25,555 bases of DNA from DATMNI01 sp035570275. GTDB lineage: Bacteria; Acidobacteriota; Terriglobia; Bryobacterales; Bryobacteraceae. A program made the translations under genes and the position numbers. Positions 1-7,725 of this stretch are shown here, in pieces. How positions within the stretch are numbered: position 1 is the first letter of the stretch; each line of letters begins with the position of its first letter. The stretch lies in contig DATMNI010000288.1 in NCBI GenBank assembly GCA_035570275.1, positions 1 to 25,555 on the forward strand. The letters are read 5' to 3'. The notes under the pieces are model-generated. The model was given only the letters and a program-made list of their open reading frames with translations, had not been told where the DNA came from and ran no database searches.

Positions 1-454
1 AAGCCACAATACAATTTTTGGTTGAAATGTTTTGATGCTGAGGATTGACGGATGACCGCGCCTTCGGCGAGGATGAAGTCGCCGGCCCTTACAACCGGCC
101 AAAACTCAGAAAACTAACGTTTTCTGATGACCGGCAACAGATGATGGCCCACTTCGAGCGGGCGGCAGGAATTCGAGTAGTGGGAGGACCGCGAGGCTTG
201 CGAGAAGTCTCGATATTCAATTGTGAGCGCCTCAGCCAGCGGCTGCTGATACTCGCTTCGTTTTGTTTCATGTCCGGACTTCTTCCGGCGCAGGGAGTCG
301 CCAACGGCCAGCAACTGACGGTGACCACAGCGAACACGGTTGCGACATGAAGAACGGCCCGCTCGACGTTCTTGGCGTATTATGGGGCTGTTGGCCGGGA
401 AGAATATCCCCGGTTGATATCTCTAATTCGCATATACTTGATCGGAGGGTAAAT
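1..454. other. Leading stretch without a supportable gene
   Basis: Short reading frames cross this stretch on both strands (for example 45-350 on the plus strand), but none shows a recognisable domain, a good ribosome binding site or a consistent coding character. A TATACT element at 433-438 lies just before the GGAGG and ATG of the next gene and could be its -10 box, but no well-spaced -35 element accompanies it. Confidence 0.4.
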
Positions 455-1246
455 ATGATTTATCGCAATCCCGACGGACGGTATCCGTCGTTGCTCGTCG
501 AGGACGGGCAGACACTGACGATTAGTGCACGGGACGCACGGGAAATCGGGGTGCCGATGCTCACGATGCAACCGCGCACGACGGCCGCGCTTTTGGTATT
601 AGCCGGGCAGCCACCACCGGCGGCCCCGCGCCTGTCGGACCGTGCTGCCTTTGAGCAGATCGACAGGACGGAGGGTCTCGCCTCCTTTTCGAAGCTCGAC
701 CAGGACGGCCGGATCGCCGGTTACAGCGTTTCCTTCATTCGGGGCGTTCTGGAGGCGTTCGATCCCAATGACAGGGTGCCTCCCCAGTCGGTGAAGCGGC
801 TGATCCCTTCGGATGTGGACAAACCCTGCGACTGCTCCTCCAGCCAACACCAGGCGCGCAACGTAACGCGAGCTACCAACATCGCGCCCGCCACATCCGC
901 GGTCGCCGCGGATGTTTCGCAGTCAAAACCGGCGACGGGCAGCCTTAGGGCGATCCGCGTTCCGGAGTTCCTGGTGGACTTCAAAGTGTATAGCCTGTTT
1001 GTGCGCCTCGGGGATATCGTCGTCAGCCACAACGCCACCCTGGTCCTGGACTCCGACATCTCATTCGCCATCGCGGACAACGTGCTGGCGTATACGGGCG
1101 CCCGCATCGTGCAACGCGGGGGTAACATGAACCTCGACGTCACCGGCATCATGCGGGGCAGCATTTTCAGTTTGATTCACAGCGTAACTGACGTCTTAAG
1201 GGTAAACTTCCAGTCCTTGGCGGCTGAGTTAGCCACCAAGCCCTGA
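455..1246 (+). CDS. Hypothetical protein, partner of the glycine-rich protein downstream
   Basis: This encodes 263 residues. I chose ATG 455 because a strong GGAGG lies 7-8 nt upstream; the frame is open upstream to an ATG at 263, but that part has no convincing coding character. No signal peptide or membrane segment is visible. The N-terminal half (MIYRNPDGRYPSLL, QTLTISARDAR) is unrecognised, and the middle, near residues 130-155, is a Ser/Thr/Ala-rich linker. The C-terminal 90 residues have a hydrophobic alternating pattern (DIVVSHNATLVLDS, then YTGARIVQRGGNMNLDV) that looks like parallel beta strands, similar in feel to capping domains beside glycine-rich surface proteins. It is followed 186 bp later by the glycine-rich gene on the same strand, so a shared function is plausible. 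I do not recognise the family and assign no function. Confidence 0.6.
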   Translation: MIYRNPDGRYPSLLVEDGQTLTISARDAREIGVPMLTMQPRTTAALLVLAGQPPPAAPRLSDRAAFEQIDRTEGLASFSKLDQDGRIAGYSVSFIRGVLEAFDPNDRVPPQSVKRLIPSDVDKPCDCSSSQHQARNVTRATNIAPATSAVAADVSQSKPATGSLRAIRVPEFLVDFKVYSLFVRLGDIVVSHNATLVLDSDISFAIADNVLAYTGARIVQRGGNMNLDVTGIMRGSIFSLIHSVTDVLRVNFQSLAAELATKP

Positions 1247-1277
1247 TCGTCCAACACGGATCGACTAACAAACTAGC

Positions 1278-1294
1278 CAAGGGCTTCGCCCTTG
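1278..1294. terminator. Small perfect hairpin between the two leading genes
   Basis: CAAGGGC-TTC-GCCCTTG forms a perfect 7-bp stem with a 3-nt loop, 32 bp after the stop of the 455-1246 gene. There is no T-tract, so Rho-independent termination is uncertain. It could instead be an mRNA-stabilising or attenuating hairpin in front of the glycine-rich gene. Confidence 0.3.
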
Positions 1295-1432
1295 ATCCGT
1301 GGCGGATGGGGGAGTCGAGGGAGTCAGAAGACAGAATAGCGGCGGGCGATTGAGTCGAATGGATTTGCCAGCAACGAGAACAAGATTCTCGCTGCGGGCC
1401 GAATAACGGGAAACTAACACGAGGAGAAAAAC

Positions 1433-2128
1433 ATGGCCAACGGAACAGTATGGGACCTCAAAGGCGCGGCAGGCGCGGATCAACAAGACGGCGCTCCCGG
1501 CGCCCCAATGCCAAGAGCTGTCGACGGGCAGCGGGCGCAATGTCACTTTTTCGGGGACGCGGGCTCCACCCGAGGCCAGGATGGCCAGGCGGGCGGGCCG
1601 GGCGGAAACGGCCAAACGGGTGGCCCGGGTAACCCAGGGGGGACACTGACTCTAACGGTGAGCACGTTCGAGGGCGGAATCACATTCGATGCCTCCGGCG
1701 GACGCGGCGGTCGCGGCGGGAATGGCGGGCCGGGTGGAGTTGGCGGGGCCGCGGGTAATGGTGGTGGCGGCGGCGGGTGCGAAGATGCGTCCGACGGCGG
1801 AAATGGAGGCCAGGGCGGCGCCGCTGGAAACGGTGGCAACGGAGGACCGGGAGGCGCCGGAGGCGCCGTGATTCTGAAGTACAAGGCCTTCAACATCGGC
1901 GATGTCCAAGCCCCGGTCGCCGGCGGAGCCGGGGGGCCGTTAGGCGTTGCAGGCTCGCCCGGCGTCGGCGGCGCCGGAGGTAGTGGCGGCTTTGGAGATT
2001 GCAACTTCTGGGGCTGCAATAGCAATGGAAACAATGGCGGCCAGGGACCTCTCGGAAATGCCGGTCAAAACGGTGCCCAGGGAGCAGCCGGACCCATTGG
2101 GACGTTTAGTCTGAATTCCATCGTGTGA
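1433..2128 (+). CDS. Glycine-rich, collagen-like repeat protein
   Basis: This encodes 231 residues, with a GAGGAG ribosome binding site 7-8 nt before the ATG. After a short N-terminal segment comes a Gly/Asn/Gln-rich tract (GGPGGNGQTGGPGNPGG). A beta-like strip follows (TLTLTVSTFEGGITFDASG), then long GGxGGxG runs, a second beta-like strip near residue 145 (GGAVILKYKAFNIGDVQA), and more glycine repeats with a Cys-containing insert (GDCNFWGCNSNG). The alternation of glycine repeats with short beta strips resembles PE_PGRS-like or polyproline-II glycine-rich folds. No signal peptide is visible, so export by a classical route is not supported. The high GC of the glycine codons creates long open frames on the other strand, which are not genes. 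The function is unknown; a structural, adhesive or ice/surface-binding role is only inference. Confidence 0.65.
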   Translation: MANGTVWDLKGAAGADQQDGAPGAPMPRAVDGQRAQCHFFGDAGSTRGQDGQAGGPGGNGQTGGPGNPGGTLTLTVSTFEGGITFDASGGRGGRGGNGGPGGVGGAAGNGGGGGGCEDASDGGNGGQGGAAGNGGNGGPGGAGGAVILKYKAFNIGDVQAPVAGGAGGPLGVAGSPGVGGAGGSGGFGDCNFWGCNSNGNNGGQGPLGNAGQNGAQGAAGPIGTFSLNSIV

Positions 2129-2154
2129 AGTCAGCGAGGCCAAAGAGGCGCGGC

Positions 2155-2310
2155 GTGCCAATGCGCCCCACGAGGGCGCGACATTGCCGCTGTGCTGCGT
2201 CCGCAAATAGCTGCTGGTTTCAATCCACGCGCCAAACGAGGGGCGCGACCAACGCACGAGCCAACCCCGGCGCCGCCCAGTATTGTTTCAATCCACGCGC
2301 CCCACGAGGG
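2155..2310 (-). CRISPR. Decayed three-repeat CRISPR array, type I-C-like repeats
   Basis: Three copies of a repeat beginning GTTTCAATCCACGCGCC occur. One at 2217-2249 is complete (33 nt), one at 2285-2310 is truncated (26 nt), and one at 2155-2182 is degenerate (GCGCCCCACGAGGG core plus CGCGAC). They are separated by unrelated spacers of 34 nt (2183-2216) and 35 nt (2250-2284). The reverse complement ends in GTGGATTGAAAC and carries a palindrome (CGCCCC-TCGT-GGGGCG), as known type I-C repeats do, so transcription would be leftward. The degenerate repeat is then at the leader-distal end, as usual. The complete repeat has CC to AA changes that break the hairpin. No leader or cas gene is present, so the array is almost certainly dead. 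Confidence 0.8.
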
Positions 2311-2317
2311 TACTGGA

Positions 2318-2460
2318 AGCGCCGTAGGGAGGATCGGCCACCATCAAAAACGGCTGGGATTGGCCCAGCAGCCGCGACACGGCTGCGGCGTCGGTCGCGT
2401 CCCCGCAGAGTACCCGGTGCGAACCACAAAGCCACAGATCGCCGGGCTGGGTTGTATATG
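2318..2460 (-). pseudogene. DNA methyltransferase fragment (DPPYG motif)
   Basis: On the minus strand this reads TTQPGDLWLCGSHRVLCGD, then AAAVSRLLGQ and finally VADPPYGA. The pattern GDLW-L-G-HR-L-CGDA followed about 20 residues later by DPPYG is typical of site-specific N4/N6 DNA methyltransferases of the phage and ParB-linked kind, where DPPY is the catalytic motif. Only about 48 residues remain: the protein normally continues well beyond DPPYG, but here homology stops at about 2312-2318, at the edge of a CRISPR repeat. The upstream side also ends near 2460, where a different gene fragment on the other strand begins. It is a relic, not a working enzyme. Confidence 0.75.
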
Positions 2461-2464
2461 GTGA

Positions 2465-2785
2465 ACCAAGACCCCCGCAGCTTCCGATTGGGGCGCCGCA
2501 CGCGGCGAGAAATGGCGTGCCCAACTCACTCGCATGGAAGCCATGCTCGCGCCAGTGGACCCGGTACTGATTCAGGCACTGCACCTGGACGCGCCTTATA
2601 GAATCGCGGATGTCGCATGCGGTGGCGGCGGGACGACGCTGGAGATCTTCCGCCGGGCTCCGGAGAACACCATCGTTCACGGCTTCGATATCTCGCCAAC
2701 CCTGATCGAAGTAGCTCGCTCGCGCACGCTCCCCGATGGACGCTCCATCGCCTTCAAGTCGCGAACATTGCGACGGCGCCGACTT
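2465..2785 (+). pseudogene. Class I SAM-dependent methyltransferase fragment, frameshifted
   Basis: From a stop codon at 2462-2464 the frame reads ASDWGAARGEKWRAQLTRME, then VDPVLIQAL, IADVACGGGGTTLEI and VHGFDISPTLIEVARSR. This is the N-terminal half of a UbiE-like methyltransferase: motif I with its glycine-rich SAM loop (VACGGGGTT) and the acidic end of strand 2 (GFDIS). Near 2750 the homologous reading switches to the next frame (LQVANIATAP) and ends by about 2785, so the C-terminal half is missing. An ATG GTG at 2458 is in another frame, so the original start may also be damaged. The bases from 2786 to 3024 show no recognisable gene. Confidence 0.7.
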
Positions 2786-3024
2786 GCGTGCTTCCGGCCA
2801 TTGGGGAGAAACGTGCACGGGCCGCGAGGGCGAGCCAGTTGCAAGGATTGCTCGCTCAGTGGCCTGGCCAAGGCGCAGCGCAGCCACTCGGCCATTAAGA
2901 AAGCGCGCACGCACCTCAAAGCCATGTTCGAACTGGCTGCGTTCGACGGACGAGGCGACTCCGGATTCCTTTTGAAGTTGATGGGGAGAAACGAAAGCGA
3001 AACGGCGCTAAGTCTTTTAAACGG

Positions 3025-3079
3025 TGGTACGCCCGAGTGGATTCGAACCACCGACCTTTTGCTCCGGAGGCAAACGCTC
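3025..3079 (-). tRNA. tRNA-Arg(CCG), 3' fragment only
   Basis: On the minus strand the sequence holds the 3' strand of the D-stem (GAGC), a perfect anticodon arm (TTTGC-CTCCGGA-GCAAA, anticodon CCG), the variable loop, a T-arm with TTCGAAT, acceptor CGGGCGT, discriminator A and encoded CCA. The 5' acceptor strand and the D-loop side are absent: sequence upstream of 3079 neither pairs with CGGGCGT nor looks like a D-loop. A 3' tRNA remnant of this size is what site-specific integration into a tRNA leaves at the far end of an element. It cannot yield a functional tRNA. Confidence 0.8.
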
Positions 3080-3116
3080 ACACCCGACTTCAGTTTTCGC
3101 AACCACTATGCTTGGC

Positions 3117-3767
3117 CTATTCTTCGGCATCCGCGGTTTTCGGCTCGTCTTTGAATACCACTTGGTGATCCGTGTTTTGAAGGATCCAATCGTCGAGTTC
3201 ATGAATTGATAGTCCGCGTGCACGAGCCCTCAGGAAGCGGAACACTTCCAGTTTTGGCCAAGTGGCCCACTCGCTCATGTTGCGAAACGGTTTCCCTCGA
3301 TTTTCCCGTCTCACTTGTTCCTGCGCTTGCTGCCTATCGGACCTCCATCGTGGACGCAGTTCACATGCGACATCAACATCGCTCGGGCGATCGACACCGC
3401 GAACATAGCTACCAAATATCACGACCATTCCGACACGATAAGCCCAGCTATCGTCGGCATTTAGAGCGCGTGCGCGCTCGACGAGACCAGCAATTAGGCG
3501 CGCAGCAGTTTCGCGCCGCAGAGGTGTAGCCGCCGTAGCCATCGCGAGTGCGGTTCCTTTGGTAGACGGCCCTAATATAGCTCTTACCGACTCGATAAAG
3601 CCATCCTCGTGCAGGAGATTCAATACGCTGCTTGCAACAGAATCGGAACATTGTAGGACCTTGCGGACATACCGGAGCGTTATTGAACGGCCGACGGTCT
3701 CACGCATCAGTTGGCGAATCTGGACGGCGGGATAGCCGGCGATCTTTTGGTCTGCCGTAATGCGCAT
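3117..3767 (-). CDS. Nucleotidyltransferase-domain protein with N-terminal DNA-binding-like region
   Basis: This encodes 216 residues. Residues 1-80 look like a winged helix (LRYVRKVLQCSDSVASSVLN, then LLHEDGFIES). Residues 114-136 carry the pol-beta-type nucleotidyltransferase signature VVIFGSYVRGVDRPSDVDVA, with GS at 119-120 and the metal-binding DVD at 130-132. The C-terminal part is charged and ends in TADAEE. Proteins of this build (minimal nucleotidyltransferases) are often mobile-element cargo, or antitoxins that AMPylate a HEPN or kinase toxin, but no partner gene lies next to it. The start ATG lacks a clear Shine-Dalgarno sequence. It sits 37 bp before the tRNA-Arg scar, on the same strand. 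The fold assignment is firm; the role is unknown. Confidence 0.75.
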   Translation of the reverse strand: MRITADQKIAGYPAVQIRQLMRETVGRSITLRYVRKVLQCSDSVASSVLNLLHEDGFIESVRAILGPSTKGTALAMATAATPLRRETAARLIAGLVERARALNADDSWAYRVGMVVIFGSYVRGVDRPSDVDVACELRPRWRSDRQQAQEQVRRENRGKPFRNMSEWATWPKLEVFRFLRARARGLSIHELDDWILQNTDHQVVFKDEPKTADAEE

Positions 3768-5170
3768 GAGATTTCGATTGCTCTCATCATCGAGGTACGG
3801 GGCCGCTTCATGGCTCGATGTTTCGGTTGACTGGGTATAGAATCACGCGACCGCAAAGGAACCTCGGATTGCCTCGGTGCGAATCGGGAAGTTGCTTCGT
3901 TTCCGCCACGAGGATGTGGAAGAGTCCATTACTCGCCAAGTTCAGCTGGACGCGAACCACGTTCACACGAGATCTGCGCTTGGAGACCGTACCGAAGCGA
4001 TGAGGCTCGTGAAAATGGCTTGACGACCGCCACCGACGTCCCGGCGTGCGAAGTGTGGGGGTCGCAGTATCAGGGACCTCTCGCGGCGTCAGCAGCTCTT
4101 CAGAGGGGAGGTGTTTTGATTCCATGCCCTCTTATAATCCATCTTGGGACTTTGGGCAAATGTCTCGCTGGAATCACCAGCGAGCGCTTATCGCAGCGAT
4201 ATCGGAGTGCCGGTTTCCCGGCGCGATCAGCTAAAGAATTCTGGACACCCTCACATGGGGGTATCGGCCCAAGCGTTGCGGGTGCGTGGAGACAGTCAAC
4301 CAGATCTATCCACGCCCGCCTGCACGACTGAACCTTGACACCGCACATCTCTGCGGAGCGCAGTTCGGGTTCCGCCACGACCCACAGAATTCTGTGAAGA
4401 AACTCCAGGTCGCCGGGCAGATCCTCAACGGCCTGCTTCATTCGTTCCGATTCTTCTGACATTCGGCTTCTTCGAACATGCTGGGCAGCACTTCCTGCAG
4501 TAGTATCCCGTGTGGCAGTGCGAATATGCACGAGGAGCGGGTAGTCGCCGCACGCCACGTAGAGGTAGTACAAGGGGACGACTGATAGCAATCGGTGCGC
4601 GGAGACTCTGGCACTTCGTTATCCGACTCAGAGCCGCCCAATAGTCGTTTCACCGTGCACCAGGGCCGTTGGTACGGTCACGGTCCCACACGCCCATCAG
4701 CATGAACCGACCGTCGGCCTCCGCATGTACATCTCGGAAAGAAAAGCCGGGAGGTTGGAAGGACTATGCCGCTGGCGACCATACCAAGCCGATGACATTG
4801 GACGCGGTCGACTTTCATTCGTCGTTTTCTCCTCCATGTCCTTCCCTTCGCCTTTATCCACCTCGCCACTTTGGATTTCTGGCCAACCGCAAACGAAAGG
4901 AAAAAGCTGGCGCCGTGCGTCCTTGTTGGCCGTCCAGGCAAGAGGTCATCGAAGCCATCGGGGATTCTAATGACGGCTGTGATTCCACCACCGAGGAAGA
5001 ACGATTCCGCTGATGGCCGGTTTGCAAGGCCGGCCGGTTGATCGGCATCCAAGTCCTTACTGCCGCAGCCTGTGCTCGCTCACGGGGCGCCGATGATCGC
5101 TGACACTACACTTCCGCCATGACAGGTTCACCAAGTCATGGCTCAACTCGATAGCCCTGGTCAGGGTGAC
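3768..5170. other. Long stretch with no recognisable gene
   Basis: Several short frames exist (for example 4100-4591 and 4678-5052 on the minus strand, 4669-5013 on the plus strand). None shows a known domain, a good ribosome binding site or a consistent coding pattern, and they overlap each other on both strands. The stretch is flanked by a tRNA scar and an integrase, so it is most simply read as degraded island DNA. Confidence 0.5.
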
Positions 5171-5762
5171 CGGAAAATGTTGCTGGACCTATTTCTCGGC
5201 CCTCCCCCATCGCGCCGACCCGGCCGCCCCCCGCTAGCTGTAAGAAATGTTGCTGGACCTATTTCGCCCTCGGCCGCGCCTGGCGCTGCTGCCAAAAATG
5301 TTGTTAGACATTATTTCGGCTATTTTGCCCGCCGTGACGCCATGGCGTCGCTGCGAAAAAATGTTGCTGGACCAGCCAGGCTCCGCGTCCATACGGGCAT
5401 TTCTAACGTCTAACGGCTGGTTTCTGATTCACTGGCTTGCGACAAACAAATACCCGGCCCGCGAATGGATCACGTAAAGAGAGAGAACAATTTTCCCAAA
5501 CTCGGTGGATTCCGTGTGCTCCGGCCCCGCTTCCTCTGGTTCCCAATTCTCTGAGGAACCGAGCTTCAGCCCTAACTCTGTCTCCGGCCGGAGCTGACTC
5601 CAGTCTCCTTCAGATTTTGCCGCCCGCTCAACTCTGGTGACCCGAAAAATGTTCCTGGATCTATCCAACCCCGCCGTCGTGCGGTCGGTATGCTCTTAAC
5701 CGAAAATGTCCCTGGATCTGTATCGATCTCGGCCGTAGGCCCCCGGAGAATGTTTCCTGGAG
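5171..5762 (+). repeat. Seven dispersed direct copies of a ~22-bp repeat
   Basis: Degenerate copies of GAAAAATGTTGCTGGACCTA occur in the same orientation at about 5171-5195, 5241-5265, 5293-5317, 5355-5373, 5643-5665, 5701-5724 and 5745-5762. The first four read TGCTGGACC or TGTTAGACA; the last three read T(C/T)CCTGGA(T/G)C. Spacing within each group is 44-70 bp, with a gap of about 290 bp between groups. The stretches between copies are unrelated and no coding sequence overlaps convincingly. The layout resembles the multiple short transposase-binding repeats at the ends of IS21-family elements, or an iteron/regulator array. No istA/istB is present, so the assignment is inference. Confidence 0.75.
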
Positions 5763-6120
5763 CACCGACGCGCCTGTTCGCGGGTTGTTATCCGGCTAAT
5801 GCGCTCGAATAGCGGCTGTTACGGCCAGATCTTGGGAGGCCGTCCCGGGCCCTGGTTGGACGCAAAACTCCAGTCCTCGAGCACTCCCCGATAGACTTTT
5901 GGAGCAAGCACCCCGAATGCGATACAAATGAGCATGGAGTCAGCGCCTACCCCTCTATTCAATACGGCGAGCCAAAGGCGCTTTGGGCTCGGCACTCGGC
6001 AGAGTCAAGGCCGTCGCAGGCCCGTGAACCAGCCGCGGATCGGCTCCGCTAAGGCCATTCCAGGTCGATCAGCGTCTGAATCCAGCACACTACACCTTCA
6101 AATGGAGAATTGGAAGTCTT
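5763..6120. other. Non-coding stretch upstream of the HTH gene
   Basis: I see no gene here. An imperfect inverted repeat GAGCCAAAG-GCG-CTTTGGGCTC lies at 5969-5990 and is a possible regulator or recombinase site in front of the small HTH gene. Short frames such as 5928-6188 overlap the HTH gene and have no recognisable features. Confidence 0.4.
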
Positions 6121-6384
6121 ATGGCCGATGCGTCTCCCATCCCGGCAAGCAGCGCGGCCGGGCCGTTCCAGCAGACCCCCGCTCTTGAACGACATTACGA
6201 GGTTGACGAAATAGCCGAGATGTGGAATCTCTCCCGAGATACCGTTCGACGACTTTTTTTCAGCGAGGATGGTGTTCTGAAGATCGTGCGGCCAGGTACC
6301 CGCTACAAGCGGTCTCACGTAACCCTCCGGGTTCCCGAAAGCGTCCTGTGCCGAGTTCATCGCCGTATGTCGGGCAAGGCTTGA
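6121..6384 (+). CDS. Small helix-turn-helix protein, excisionase-like
   Basis: This encodes 87 residues. After a disordered N-terminus (about 20 residues) comes HYEVDEIAEMWNLSRDTVRR, a MerR/excisionase-type helix-turn-helix. A wing-like segment LKIVRPGTRYKRSHVTLRVP follows. A GGAGA motif lies about 15 nt before the ATG, so spacing is loose. Its stop is 25 bp from the end of the convergent integrase gene. Small HTH proteins of this kind beside a tyrosine integrase often act as recombination directionality factors or as regulators of the integrase; that role is inferred from context. It lacks any other catalytic domain. Confidence 0.7.
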   Translation: MADASPIPASSAAGPFQQTPALERHYEVDEIAEMWNLSRDTVRRLFFSEDGVLKIVRPGTRYKRSHVTLRVPESVLCRVHRRMSGKA

Positions 6385-6409
6385 TCTACCCTGAGCAAGG
6401 CGAAGGCTC

Positions 6410-7639
6410 TCACCCGGACTTTGGCGATAGGGCCTTCGTCAACGGGTCTTGGTCCCAGAAATACTCCAAGCGCGTTTCGAGCCGCGCTTGCCTCCGCGTG
6501 TCCCACTTGCTGTAATACTTTTCAACCACCTTCATGGAGTTGCCCAGCAATTCCGCAATTTCTTCCATGGGCGTTCCGTGTTCCAGTAGATCTCGTACCA
6601 ACGTGTGACGGAACATATGAGGGGTAGCCATCGATACTCTAATGGCTTGCGGCTCAGAGTTCAGTTTTCCGCCAGACCTTTTCTTCTTTTCGGATTCCAC
6701 GGTCCTCACATCGGCCGCCACGAACAACCGTTGAAGACGGGCGCCCCATTTGCTCGTTCGGGTATGGAGCTTTCCTCGCCCCGTCCAAAAATAGAACTGC
6801 TCACTGTCGTGGGGGGCGGAGTTTAGGGCTTCAACGACGAACGACGGCACTCTCGCAAACACGTCCTCACGTGTCTTCTTGCGGTAAGTTCTGATCCGGC
6901 AGCCTTGAACGTGGGCCTTCTCCAATTTCGCCGTGTCGCCAATCGACATGCCGGTGTAGCGCATCACGAGAATGAATGCCTTGGTTTGATCGGCTATCGG
7001 TTGTCCTCGACGCCCGTATTGGTCATGGAGCGAGGTCACTGCAGAGAAGATCCGGCTCATCTCTTCATGCGTGAACGGCTCTGTCTTCGGGCGGCCTTCG
7101 GGAATCGGGTCTAAATCAGCCGCGGGAGTCTTGAGGATGAAATCCGACTTCACACAAAACCGAAAGAACGTTTTCAGTACTTCCTGGTTTCGCCGCTGTG
7201 TGGTATCGGCATCGGTCCATGCGGCCCGGAACTCTACCAAGTCGCTGAACGTCACCTCTCCCACCGCTGACTTTTTGCGGCCCTCCATAAACGCCTTCAA
7301 TCGACCTAGCAAGAGACGTGCTTTCCGCCGAACGTCAGCGCTCCTTTTCGCTTTGAAGGCCAAAAAAGAGGCGATTGCATCTGCTAGGTTGACTTGCGGT
7401 TTTTGGGTCTGCTCGGGTGGCGTCCGCAGCTCCATCTCGCGGATGATTTCAACCGCGCGATTCCAATCCCGGACACCACTACCAGATGCCGGATCTTTCA
7501 AGGCTTGAGGCTGACGGCGCATGCCAACGCCGTCAATCCCCTCGAAATGGATCGGGCACTTGGGCCGACTAGGACAGTCCTGAGTTCGAGCTCCGAACCT
7601 GGAGCATTTGGCAAAATGGCGGCGGAACAGGTTCAGCAC
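6410..7639 (-). CDS. Tyrosine recombinase/integrase
   Basis: This encodes 409 residues. An N-terminal basic segment with four Cys (CSRFGARTQDCPSRPKCP) comes first. A SAM-like core-binding domain follows (about 95-195: LADAIASFLAFKAKRSADVR). The catalytic domain runs from about 210. Visible catalytic elements are the beta-hairpin lysine (YRKKTREDVFARVP), the HxxR box (PHMFRHTLVRDLLEHG) and the nucleophile tyrosine in VVEKYYSKW. The Arg-I box reads MRYTGMSIGD, with Ser where TGLR is usual, and the second His box reads LGNS rather than LGHS. The gene starts 86 bp from the 3' end of ssrA and points away from it, the standard position for an integrase of an element inserted in tmRNA. It catalyses site-specific insertion and excision of the island; current activity is uncertain. 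Confidence 0.92.
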   Translation of the reverse strand: MLNLFRRHFAKCSRFGARTQDCPSRPKCPIHFEGIDGVGMRRQPQALKDPASGSGVRDWNRAVEIIREMELRTPPEQTQKPQVNLADAIASFLAFKAKRSADVRRKARLLLGRLKAFMEGRKKSAVGEVTFSDLVEFRAAWTDADTTQRRNQEVLKTFFRFCVKSDFILKTPAADLDPIPEGRPKTEPFTHEEMSRIFSAVTSLHDQYGRRGQPIADQTKAFILVMRYTGMSIGDTAKLEKAHVQGCRIRTYRKKTREDVFARVPSFVVEALNSAPHDSEQFYFWTGRGKLHTRTSKWGARLQRLFVAADVRTVESEKKKRSGGKLNSEPQAIRVSMATPHMFRHTLVRDLLEHGTPMEEIAELLGNSMKVVEKYYSKWDTRRQARLETRLEYFWDQDPLTKALSPKSG

Positions 7640-7661
7640 GCCCCAATCTTAGCACGCCGCT

Positions 7662-7680
7662 ACTTACGTAAAACTTACGT
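7662..7680. repeat. Direct repeat ACTTACGT, 11-bp period
   Basis: Two exact ACTTACGT copies (7662-7669 and 7673-7680) are spaced one helical turn apart, between the integrase start and the ssrA 3' end. Same-face spacing fits an integrase arm-type site, a directionality-factor site, or an operator of the integrase promoter. Confidence 0.4.
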
Positions 7681-7725
7681 GGAGTCTTTGATCGCTGTAA
7701 GTGATTGATTTAAATGTAAATATAG

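Noticed and set aside
1543..2034. Proline-rich frame on the minus strand
   Set aside because: Direct antisense of the GGxGG codons of the glycine-rich gene (GGC/GGN gives GCC/CCN).
2125..2601. Open frame through the CRISPR repeats
   Set aside because: It runs over repeats, spacers and methylase antisense; Arg-rich with no domain.
3024..3154. Apparent peptide WIRTTDLLLRRQTLTP
   Set aside because: This is translation of the antisense of the tRNA-Arg fragment, a well-known artefact in gene calls.
4100..4591. 163-codon minus-strand frame
   Set aside because: No recognisable domain or ribosome binding site, and overlapped by other equally weak frames.
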